Assembly (NCBI RefSeq): GCF_014898055.3
Contig: NW_023601543.1
Location: 66,415,782-66,479,781, forward strand
From: Talpa occidentalis
Taxonomy: Eukaryota > Chordata > Mammalia > Eulipotyphla > Talpidae
Direction of reading: 5' to 3'
DNA: 64,000 nucleotides
Positions 55,156 through 64,000 of the stretch are shown here, one piece after another. The notes beneath the pieces were generated by a model that was not told the origin of the DNA, made no database searches, and saw nothing but the letters and a program-made list of their open reading frames with translations. Within the stretch, counting starts at the first letter, position 1, and every line of letters begins with the position of its first letter. A program made the translations under genes and the position numbers.

Positions 55156-55450
55156 TTTTTCTTTTTTTAAAGATTTATTTATTTATGCATAGAAGAGCTG
55201 GGGCATAGGCCAGAGATACGGGGGGTGAGAGGACCCACCAGAGACAAAGTGGGGAACAGAACAGGCAGACTGACTGAAATACACTGTTGAGGGGAGCAGT
55301 GGCCGAGACAGGAGAGGTCTGTTGCGCCATGTGGGTTGCTCCCTGGCCGGCCGGGGATCGAACTCATGCTGCAGAGATCAAACTCATGCAGCAGAGGCTG
55401 TGAACTGCTTCATAGTGTGGTGCTTAACCACTTGCGCCACCAGGGAGGCC
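55156..55450 (-). mobile_element. tRNA-derived SINE, subfamily B, with internal duplication
   Basis: The head 'gcgccaccagggaggccc' is at the right and the tail 'taaagatttatttatttatgcatagaagagctgggg' at the left. A perfect 13-bp TSD CCTGTTTGGAATT lies at 55143-55155 and 55451-55463. The B-box region GATCGAACTCATGCTGCAGAG is repeated as GATCAAACTCATGCAGCAGAG (55357-55398). Confidence 0.95.
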
Positions 55451-55463
55451 CCTGTTTGGAATT

Positions 55464-56185
55464 CTTACAGTGAAAAAATACTCCTAAAGCACCACTTCAA
55501 TATTGTAAGTGAAAAATAACAAATCATTTGCAAAATGCTCCTCACTCTGGTGCCACAGGCACTGTGAATATAAAGATAGAAACAGCTAGTGTCAATATGA
55601 ACCCTCCTTCTGGCACAAATTGTGTGTTCTTCCACAAATACATCACAATCTCCCCATCCATAAAATGACAATTTCTAAGGATCTTTCCCACTTAACTATT
55701 TCATTAAATTACCAAATTTTTAAAAATCAGAAATCAGTAAGAGCATATGCCCATCCAGTGGGCCCGTGTTGGCATTTCCAGCTCTACTTCATAATTATAG
55801 AAATTGATCAGTGTTTCCAAGGGATAGAGGTAAAACAATCTTTAAAATAATTTGTCTTCATGAGTCTCTATGCTATAGAAAGTAAATATTTGGAACAGAA
55901 TTTTCCCAAGAGTTTAAGTCTGCCTGGAAAAGAAACTTCTGATGGGAAAGTAGGGTGTGTGTGTGTTGTTCGTTCCCTGACAGTACAACAGCTGTTCTGG
56001 ACACATGCATTGTATTGTGGCTTCTCCAACTATAACATAACCTGGGAGTCAGACTCAGCCTCTATTGAGAGTTGCAGTTTGGCAGATGTGCACACTGGCA
56101 ATGAGATGGCATCACTTACTAAACAATTATAAAAAATATTAGCCAAGGGAACGATCCTCAATGGGCTCTGAAGATGGCCAGTACT
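55464..56185. other. Unique DNA, no gene
   Basis: The 76- and 90-codon plus ORFs at 55620-55850 and 55860-56132 have no recognisable domain. Confidence 0.4.
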
Positions 56186-56189
56186 CATC

Positions 56190-56945
56190 CAAGAAGAGAG
56201 GGAACCTCACAGAGCCACATACCAGATGTCAGTTCAGGGAAGCTCTAGGATTTTTGCAGTCTCCAACTTTCTCTGAGGAGGTTTCAGCAAGGTAAGTAAG
56301 TGCCTTAGCCAGAAGCGTGTGGCCTCAGATAAGCAGAAAGAGGATTCCCAGTCCCTGTAAGTGTCCAGGTGAGGGCCTGGAGTGACAACAGAAGGATGGG
56401 GGTGAGGTTTCACACAGAGCCCCACCCCTGGTAGGAGGCCTCTGGTAGGAGTGGCCAGAAGTGATGCACCTACCTTTCTAGTCAGGAGAGGGAGAAGCCC
56501 ATGGCCCTGTTAGGAGTCCGGATACAGGTTCTAAATAGGTACTAAGGGAACCAGCCACACTTGAAGGAGCACCCCCCGCCATGCAGAGCCCTAACCCTAC
56601 TACCTGTCCTGGGAAGCTCCAGAAAAACTGTCACTTTGTTTCTTTTGGAGAGGTGGGTCTCTGGGAAATGAGCACCTTGCTCTCAGAGAGGAGTTCAAGT
56701 TAAGAAGAGAGTCCTAGGCCTGCAAGGGGTCCAGGCGGGGACTCCAAGTAAGCATTGAGGGGATAACCTACCCCAGAAAAGACAAAGAGCCCTGCTGTCA
56801 GCCTCTGAAGGCTTTGCAGAAGTGGCACCCCAAGTTGCTCTACGATATTATCTATAGGCCTTGGGGTTGTGGAGGCCTGGTCTAAGGACGTGATCTCAGG
56901 TGAGCAAAAGGAAGGTTCCCAGGTCTTGTAGATGTCCAAATAACA
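56190..56945. repeat. Degenerate ~150-210 bp tandem array, MAGE 5'-region-like
   Basis: Four diverged units can be seen by the recurring core 'CCCAGTCCCTGTAAGTGTCCAG'. It appears at about 56348 (cccagtccctgtaagtgtcc), 56498 (cccatggccctgttaggagtcc), 56708 (cctaggcctgcaaggggtcc) and 56912 (cccaggtcttgtagatgtcc). The segments 56319-56368 and 56890-56939 match at most positions. Minus-strand translations repeat too (DTYRDWESSFCLSEATR and DIYKTWEPSFCSPEITS). The layout of 'ggcctggtctaaggacgtgatctcaggtgagcaaaaggaaggttcccagg' recalls non-coding upstream sequence of MAGE genes. That link is from memory. Confidence 0.55.
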
Positions 56946-56969
56946 TATTATCTAGATCTCTAGATAGGT

Positions 56970-57005
56970 ATGTATGTATATATATATATATACACACACA
57001 CACAG
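56970..57005. repeat. (TA)n(CA)n microsatellite
   Basis: GTATGTATATATATATATATACACACACACACA tract at the right edge of the array. Confidence 0.93.
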
Positions 57006-57199
57006 AATATTTATACAGAATAGAATGGACATCCAGTTAGTTCTGCTTATGTAGAGAACACTTATTAATACAGAACTTTATAGATGTATTTAAGCCCTTA
57101 ATCAGCTGATTTTAAGGGAAGTTATCTTGGATAATCTAGGTGGGCCTGATCCAATCAGTTGAAAGACCATAAAAGCAAGGTAGCAGAAATACATGGCTT

Positions 57200-58470
57200 A
57201 TTAATTATTTGAAATCAATTGATATAAAACACCGTATTGATAGGTTAGAGAAGACAAATCAGATGATGCAATAAAAATATTTGACAAATTGCAATGCCCA
57301 TCATGATAAAAACTGTCATAAAAGTAGGAAGAGAGTACAATTTCTTCAAGTTGACACAGAGCAGCGACAAAAAAATCTACAGCTAACATGCTTAATGATG
57401 AAGGGCTGAATGCTTGCCCACAACATTGAGAACAAGGCAGGGGCATCCGGCTCAAAACACTCTTGTTCAACGTAACATTCTTGTTCTACGTAGTGCAGGA
57501 AGTCATGAAATAGGAAAGAAAAGGCAATAAATAAGCATACAGGTCAGAAAGGAGAAATAAAGCCATCCCTGTTTATAGCTGACATGATTGTCTCTGTACA
57601 AAGTCCTAGGGACTCTACTCCCTTGAACTAATAAGTGAGTTCAGCAAGGTTACAGGTCACAAGAAAAACACACATAAAGCAACTGCATCTGTACAATAAA
57701 AAACAGAAATTAGTACTATGTTTACAACAGAAATAAACATGTGGACACCGATATTTAAAACAATGTCACTTGCAATCACTTTTAAAAATGAGATACTTAC
57801 ATGTAACTTTAACAAAACATGTCTGACATGCTTAAAACACTGCTGCTGAAACTGTGAAAGAGATCAAGGAAGGTCTAAATAAATGGAAAAATATAGAGTG
57901 TTTAGGAATTGGAAGACATAAAATGATAAATACGTCAATTCTCCCCTAAATGATACACAGATTTTCTGTTAACTTCTAAAAAAATCCAAGCAAGATTATT
58001 CTAAAAGTTGAAAAGGTAAAGGAAGTAGAATAGCTAAAATAGTTCGAAAAATATGTGGGAAAAATAAATATATTAAATTTTCATATTTATATAACCACAA
58101 TAATCATGGTTATGTGGTATTGGCAGAGAGACAGACACACAGATCAATGAAAGAAAATAGAGAACCAAGAAACAGACCTGCATCAACGTGCCCAACTAAT
58201 TTTGTTAAAGTGCAAAAACTTTTTCCACAAATGGTACTGGAGGAACTGAAGATTAATAGACAAAAAAAAATTAACCCTGATGTAAACCTAATATTATATA
58301 CAAAAATTAACTCAAAATAGACTGTGGACTTAAATGTGAAATATTAAACTATAAAATACTGGGGAAAAAAGGAGAAAGTGTTCAGGATCTAAAATGAGGC
58401 CAAGAGTTTTTAGACTTCACACATACAGTACTGTTCAGAAAAGAAAAAAAAATTAGGTGTCAACCTATGT
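57200..58470 (+). mobile_element. Old L1 ORF2, sense
   Basis: 'gatgatgcaataaaaatatttgacaaattgcaatgcccatcatgataaaaac', 'acatgcttaatgatgaagggctgaatgcttgccc', 'ggttatgtggtattggcagagagacagacacacagatcaatg' and 'aaattaactcaaaatagactgtggacttaaatgtg' are colinear ORF2 blocks. Many stops. Confidence 0.85.
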
Positions 58471-58474
58471 CTCT

Positions 58475-58905
58475 AAATAATACAGTGCTTTGTTTACAAT
58501 AGCTAAGCTTTGGAAACAATCCAAATGCCCAAAAATAGACGACTGGATCAAGAAGATGTGGTACATATACACCATGGACTATTACTCAGCATTCAAAAAA
58601 GATAAACACATGCAATTTGCAGCAACATGGATGGCGCTGGAAGGGATCATGCTCAGTGAAATAGGCCAGAAAGAAAAGAAAAATACCGGATGGTCTCACT
58701 CTTAGCAGGAATCTAGAAAACTTAAATAAGGGACCAGGAAAAAGAATAACTATAAGAAAGTGAAAATCAAAATCAACAAACAACTATGAACTGAACCAGA
58801 GACACTTTATGGGGGGTGGGGGGTGGGGAAGGGAGGGATTGGGTCAAAATAAGGGATTGCAATTGTATGGGGAATATAAAAATAAAATTTACTCAAAAAA
58901 ATAAA
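58475..58905 (+). mobile_element. Young 5'-truncated L1 3' end, sense
   Basis: Near-identical to the reverse complement of 43430-43830 in the full-length L1. It has the ORF2 end (71-codon open stretch 58490-58705 with a frameshift near its end) and a 3'UTR with GGGGGGTGGGGGGTGGGG and AATTGTATGGGGAATATAAAAATAAAATTTACTC. It overlies older L1 sequence. Confidence 0.92.
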
Positions 58906-59255
58906 AGGTATTTTCTGTTTGTTATAAGAGAATAGAAAGATAGCAATGGGTTAGTAAACTGGGTGTGGGGAATATACTATATAAGTTTATTGTAGTAAAC
59001 AAGTTTACTATATAAAGCTTTACTGTGAAAATGTATATAAAAAACACATGCCACCAAAGATAAGCACTATTAAAATGTTTGTAATTTCCTTCCAATCTAT
59101 TTCTTTAATTTTTTTAATCTATGAAGAACATATTTAATTAAATAAGGTTAGCGATATCAGCACAGTGTCCAACACATAAAAAAATAAAATAAAAAAAATA
59201 ATGCAGTGCTGTAAACAGTTACCACAATTTACCTACTTACATATTTATTTATTTA
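58906..59255. other. AT-rich unique DNA, no gene
   Basis: Only A-rich tracts (59178-59199) and small inverted words around 58975-59025 (agtttattgtagtaaacaagtttacta). Confidence 0.4.
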
Positions 59256-59266
59256 CCTACTTACTT

Positions 59267-59566
59267 TTTATTTATTTATTTATTTATTTGTTATTTATTT
59301 ATGCATACAAGTACTGTGGTGTAGGCCAGAGGTGCGGTGGCAGTGGGGTGGGAGTGGGGGGCATTGAGAGGATTCATAGGAGACAGAGTGGGGGAGCAGA
59401 ACAGGTGGATCCACTGAAATACACTGCTGAAGGGAGCAGTGGGTGAGACAGGAGAGGTCTGCTGAGCCATGTGGGTCAGTAACCTGGCCGGGAATCTACT
59501 CAAGTCACTGAGACTGGTGATAGCTTGATAGTGCTGGGAGTTAACCCCTGCCCCACCAGGGAGGCC
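59267..59566 (-). mobile_element. tRNA-derived SINE, subfamily B, antisense
   Basis: The left tail is an expanded TTTA repeat and the head 'taacccctgccccaccagggaggccc' is at the right. An 11-bp TSD CCTACTTACTT lies at 59256-59266 and 59567-59577. Confidence 0.93.
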
Positions 59567-59577
59567 CTACTTACTTA

Positions 59578-61907
59578 CTTAGTGAGCTAACAAGCAGCAA
59601 GTTCTTCTGAGCGGTGGCGATGCTTCTGAAATTCAGCAGGTCCACAGCAACCTTACTCCCACAGAAATACAACAGAAAGTCTGTCAGTCCCAAAACACTC
59701 CAGATACTGAATGTGGGCCAATCCTTGAATCTGCTCAGCTAACCAAAACCTTCTATAGCATGAGCTTTGGCTTTGTTTACAAAGACTGTACTAAGCAAGT
59801 ATAATAATTCCCTTGGGCAAATGGGAAGTTTCCTTTCTTGCATCATATATTGCATTCAATTTACTCCAAGTTCACCAAATTCACAACCCTTTCAACCATT
59901 TAACTCTTAAGTACCAACATTAGAACTTGTGGCAGACATACTGACTGTCATGACCTTGACCTTTTCCAATTCAATCTCTCCAATTCTTGCGATGCATACT
60001 CGAACCTCAAAATACCCAGCACAAGTGTGAATGTGATGTATTTTGTGAACAGACATGTATTAAAGGAGGAACAAGTCCTTTCACAGCTTTTTGTATCATG
60101 AAATTGTTCATTCAATATAGAAGATGGTGAAAGTCAGATACAAACTGACATATACTAACAGCTGAGTGTGACAAATGTATGATTGTCTCACTGGTTCCAA
60201 AGACATAGAGAAAAGTAACACTTTTTCATTAAGAGAAATTCTTATGAAAAAGATGAAAGTCACAGCGAAAATTGTAATGGCCTTCTACACTCTCTATGAA
60301 AGACATTCGTCTCTTAGCTCAAATGACTGAATGTATTTTGATTCCAAAATTGCCAGCACACTTTGCAACGCCAGGGTGAAATCTATTACAATCATAAAAA
60401 AAATGAAATAACTTCATTTACTATTAGAGAGATCATCATAGATCAAAATGTTAGATACTAAATCATCCACGCTAAAATATCTAAATCCTTTTATAGCTTG
60501 GCCACAGATGTAAGTAACAACAATGCAGGATAACCTTTTTCCTTTGCTTGTGCAATAGTTTTCTTATAAAAAGGCTTGCTATTGCCGTAAAATCCCTTCC
60601 AGATGAAACTTCAGAAACATGATTTTTGCAGAGACTCTTTTTGAGTTAGGAGTGAATCATGAAAAATAGACTGATTTTTGTAGAGATAATACAAATACAG
60701 ATTATAGTGGGTATTTGTAGAAGATGCAAAGTTTATTAAAACCCAAAGTAGAACATGAATGATTCTATGGAAAATGTTGACTGTACTCATATTCTGCATA
60801 ATTGTATTCAAATAGCATCCAATGATCTACTGACATTGGAGGAACTGACAAAAGTTTTTTCTCATATTTCAGCATTTATATGGTTTGAACTTATTTATGT
60901 GATTTTATTAGCATCTAATATTCTTCGATTCTCTCATTCAAAACCCAGTGACTTTTTTAACAAACACAGCTGAATGGCTTCAGTTCTTCTGAAACATTGA
61001 ATTCATATTTTAATTGTGAAGAAAAGACCCAAACATTCTTCTTGACTTTTTAAATTATCCACTGAATGAAGTCTACTTATTTCTTATTCATAACTTTCAA
61101 TAGCTCTTTTGCAATAGGATTCTGCAAAATGAAAGAACAGCAGCATTATTGAAGTAGTACTCCATTGCTTAAAGGAACTTGTTGAACGTGTTAAAGAAAT
61201 AATTGATGAAAAAATTCATCACTTTAAGTGTCAAGGAGTTTCTTAAAAGGAACAACATAACCTATGAACAAGAGAGAAATTCTGACTTGAAGTGGATATT
61301 ATGGTACTTGACATGAGTTTCTTTTGAAATGGTTTTACATTGCTTTAAGAATTTGATTATTTCCCAATGATATAACTATATACTCTTCTAGCATGGGAAA
61401 AAGTGAAATATCATCATGTGTAGTGTTAAAGATGGGGATAAAAAAATGTTCTGTTCTGTCAGTGGACAAAAATGAAAAAAAAAATGTATTGATCAGTAAG
61501 TAGAATACAATTCTGAAGGATGGAAGAGCAAGTTATGTCATGCTTGAAACAAATGTGAAAACAAAAATCCAGGACATGTTAACTTTATACCAGCACATGT
61601 TCAGTATACCATTGTACACTGAGTGTATGTTCACAGTAACGATTCTCCAGTGGACCAAAGAATGAAGTAAGTGGGCAGTGACCAGTCTAGAAGGTATGCT
61701 AAATGTAAGTAGATTGAAGTTGTAAGGAATTTTATATGTAAGCATGTTTCATGCAATTTTTAAATTTTATCTTAATGTACATATACCACACAATTAGAAA
61801 CTATTCAATTCAGTTTTTAAGGTAAGAAGCAAGACACAAAAGGACATATTCAGTGTCCTATTCCACTTAAATAAAATTCACACCGAGTATATTCTTTATA
61901 GTTTTAT
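59578..61907. other. AT-rich unique or unclassified DNA, no supported gene
   Basis: Long stretch without L1 or SINE signatures. A 72-codon plus ORF at 60755-60973 and in-frame-looking fragments further right could be a very decayed retrocopy or DNA-transposon gene, but I recognise no domain. On balance it is non-coding. Confidence 0.4.
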
Positions 61908-61923
61908 ACACACACACACACAC
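61908..61923 (+). repeat. Short (CA)n microsatellite
   Basis: Eight CA units abutting the left end of the LTR. Confidence 0.9.
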
Positions 61924-61926
61924 GTA

Positions 61927-62552
61927 CGTAACAGGGTGGTCCCCAGGAAAAGGGGAGATTCCAGGTTGCCTGCTCCACCCAAGGGACGGTGGAGCTGAGC
62001 AGGGAGGAGAAGAAGCTGCAGAAGAGACTGGAAAGGAAGGAAGCAGGAGGGAGAGACATAAGGAGGCCTGGAGGAGGCACATGGAGCCGAGAGACACGTG
62101 AAGAAACTGCGCTTGCTTCTTGGTCCTGGATTGTTTGAAAGAGAAATGGGTGAGCGACCCATGGGGAGGTTAACAATGGCAGCGTTTATGTTGATTTTGA
62201 TTTTGCTCTTTTTCTTCCAGACTTTTCTGGCTGTTTCTGACCCTTTTTTATGGTTCCCAGCCAGAAGGTTGCCTTAGACTTGTGGCAGCCTTTTGGGCCT
62301 CAGTGGCCCTGCTTTGGGCCAACCTTGTTTGGCTGGACATTTACCCATGAGGGAATGGGTAACTTTGGGTGCTTGATTTGGAAACTATACCCTTTGTCTT
62401 TTCTTTGTTGCACACTAATTGTATTAAAATTCCTTTCCATTAAAGGTCTTACGCACAGAGCATGTTTTGCCTTAATGGTGTAGAAGGCAAGAACCTATTT
62501 AGAATGGACAGGTTTGGGGGTTCTGAGGTGCCCCTCTCCCTGCCCTGTAACA
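61927..62552 (+). mobile_element. Solo LTR, same family as the LTR at 7018
   Basis: About 626 bp from CGTAACAGGGTGG (compare TGTAACAGTGTAA at 7018) to CCCTGTAACA. The U3 region aligns with 7018-7548 throughout, with ATTAAA at 62423-62428. It continues past the polyadenylation point for about 110 bp of U5 ('ggtcttacgcacagagcatg...ccctctccctgccctgtaaca'). No internal ERV genes are adjacent. No clear TSD is seen, perhaps because both flanks are microsatellite. The minus ORFs at 61867-62176 are shadows. Confidence 0.82.
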
Positions 62553-62562
62553 TACCCACACA

Positions 62563-62655
62563 TACTTTTATATATATATATATATGCATACATTTAATAT
62601 ATTTTAATATATATTTTATCTATATTTTTATATATAACCATATATATAGATACAT
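62563..62655. repeat. TA-rich microsatellite
   Basis: Degenerate (TA)n with TTTA interruptions, directly right of the LTR. Confidence 0.93.
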
Positions 62656-62673
62656 GGTTAAAACCAAAAGGAG

Positions 62674-62956
62674 GGCCTCCCCCGGTGGCACAGCGGTTGA
62701 GTGCTGGGTTGCGAAGCTGCCCGCAGCCTCTGCAGCACCAGTTCAATCCCGGCTGCTACCTGGCCACCAGAGGAGGGTCCCACATGGCGCGCAGACCTCT
62801 CCTGCCGCCCGCTGCTCCCCTCAGCAGTGTACTTCGGTCCTTCTGCCTGCTCTGCTCCCCACTCTGGCTCTGGTGAATTTTCTCACCCTCCCATGCTTCT
62901 GACTGTACCCAGTGCTTGTATAAATAAATAAATAAATCTTTAAAAAAAAAAAAAAA
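62674..62956 (+). mobile_element. tRNA-derived SINE, subfamily A
   Basis: Near-consensus (GGCCTCCCCCGGTGGCACAGCGGTTGAGTGCTGGGTTGCG) with tail GTGCTTGTATAAATAAATAAATAAATCTTT and poly(A). The 146- and 127-codon ORFs across it are SINE translations. Confidence 0.94.
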
Positions 62957-63475
62957 GGAAAAGCCAGAAGAGAATTTAAGCACCACAATTCCCTAGTGAA
63001 AGAGGAGGGGATGTGCTCAGTACATGCTTCTGATATGTGGTAGTTTATTTTCTTACTTAGAAGGGGTTCATTATATTTTCTACTTATAATTATTTTCCAA
63101 CTACATTTATGCATTATATATATATGAATAAGTATTTTAAAAAACTTAATGATAAAGTTATAAATTTCAGGAAGCCTGAAAATGAGATTTTGAAAAGTAT
63201 TCAACTTACTATTGATGAGAAAAGCAAAATTTTATAGATACAATCTCAGAACTAGAATCATTAGCATCTAGAAAATATTTAGTGCTATGAAGCCACAGGA
63301 TTCATAACTTAGTTATTTTGAACTATGAAATGTTGAATTTGATAATAAAATTCCCAAGAGATAACTACCATTAATATGTGCCCAACACTATCTCTAAGGA
63401 GGGCTTGGTTTTCAGCAAATTATAACAAACTGTAACTCATTATGTCAATCTAGCTAAGTAGCCATGTTGCTGCCA
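62957..63475. other. AT-rich unique DNA, no gene
   Basis: Nothing recognised. Confidence 0.4.
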
Positions 63476-63960
63476 CATTTCTATTATTTTGACATTCATA
63501 TTTTTCCCTTTATTGAGGTAACACTGGTTTACAGCACTGCATATGATTTAATGAGTGGATTCACACCTCAAATATATTTGCCCACCTCACCCTCACCATC
63601 CAAGCACCCCTACTTTGTTCCCACCCCCAAACTCCCTCCCCCTCTAGTAGCTTCAATTCTGCAGCCATATTTCTAGGATTTATTTTGGTTTATAAGCCCT
63701 CCTTTGAGGGCTTGTTGTTGTTTATAAGCCCTCCTTTGAGGGCTTGTTGTTGTTTGTTTTCTCTATATTCCACATATGTGTGAAATCATCTGATCTCTGC
63801 CTTTCTCCTTCACTTGGCATAATCCCCTCTGGTTCCATCCATGTTGTCACAAATGGAAAGATTTCTTCCTTTTTAGTGCTGAGTATTATTCCACTGTGTA
63901 TCTATACTATACCTTCCTAATCTACTGTTCTGTCAATCACCATCACACTTTACTCTTTAT
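63476..63960 (-). mobile_element. Old L1 3' end, antisense
   Basis: 'cccctttattgaggtaacactggtttac', 'catctgatctctgcctttctccttcacttggcataatcccctctggttccatccatgttgtcacaaatggaaagatttcttcctttttagtgctgagtattattccactgtg' is standard antisense L1 3'UTR and ORF2 end. Confidence 0.87.
63689..63752. repeat. Two tandem copies of a 32-bp unit containing a perfect hairpin
   Basis: The units at 63689-63720 and 63721-63752 are identical. Each contains AAGCCCTC-CTTT-GAGGGCTT, an 8-bp perfect stem with a 4-nt loop. Confidence 0.97.
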
Positions 63961-64000
63961 AAATATGTTATTTCACACCAATATTAAATTAATTACTGGA

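Noticed and set aside
60755..60973. 72-codon ORF as a novel small protein
   Set aside because: No homology I can name, AT-rich composition and no context; kept only as a low-interest finding.

Overview
This window is mammalian nuclear DNA. It is AT-rich and packed with LINE-1 (L1) fragments, tRNA-derived SINEs, ancient MIR/L2/MER5 repeats and endogenous-retrovirus LTRs, and it contains no intact multi-exon gene that I can support. The dominant SINE has a tRNA-like head starting GGCCTCCCTGGTGGCGCAG and a tail of (TAAA)n or CATGCCTCTA(A)n. From memory this best fits the Rhin-type SINEs of horseshoe and leaf-nosed bats (Rhinolophoidea). That assignment was not checked against a library. Nothing resembles a bacterial operon, a CRISPR array or a phage.

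Layout. 1-2.7 kb: two SINEs and a 5'-inverted L1, with a 14-bp target word present three times. 2.7-5.6 kb: unique sequence with no gene. 5.6-9.7 kb: L1 debris around the 3' end of an endogenous retrovirus (ERV) that finishes in poly(A) without U5. 9.7-14.6 kb: old unique DNA with a short L1 insertion, a MER5 element and a MIR. 14.7-18.5 kb: an old antisense L1 hit by three SINEs and by a processed pseudogene of RPS27A. 18.5-23.2 kb: unique DNA, SINEs and a 100-N assembly gap inside a probable SINE microsatellite. 23.2-26.8 kb: an old sense L1 with nested insertions. 26.8-32.4 kb: unique DNA, a SINE with a long (GAAA)n tail, a MIR and a promoter-like unique block. 32.4-35.3 kb: L1 pieces with a solo LTR. 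35.5-39.5 kb: GC-richer DNA with a G-rich tract and the most gene-like locus, an intronless minus-strand ORF that is a decayed or re-framed short histone H2A variant. 40-43.4 kb: L1. 43.4-50.27 kb: a full-length antisense L1 with 5'UTR, ORF1, ORF2 and a perfect 16-bp target duplication, killed by frameshifts and split by a SINE. 50.3-57 kb: unique DNA, SINEs and a degenerate ~200-bp tandem array at 56.2-56.95 kb that recalls MAGE-gene 5' regions. 57-64 kb: L1 pieces, SINEs, a complete LTR related to the one at 7 kb, and a tandemly repeated hairpin.

How the parts relate. The history is mostly autonomous L1 machinery mobilising itself, the SINEs, a ribosomal-protein mRNA and probably an ERV transcript. 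Short H2A variants and MAGE genes are X-linked in placental mammals, so the window may be X-chromosomal; this is an inference. I found no new multi-gene system. The best leads are the H2A-variant locus with its promoter-like cluster, the ERV copy ending in poly(A), and the reused L1 target site.
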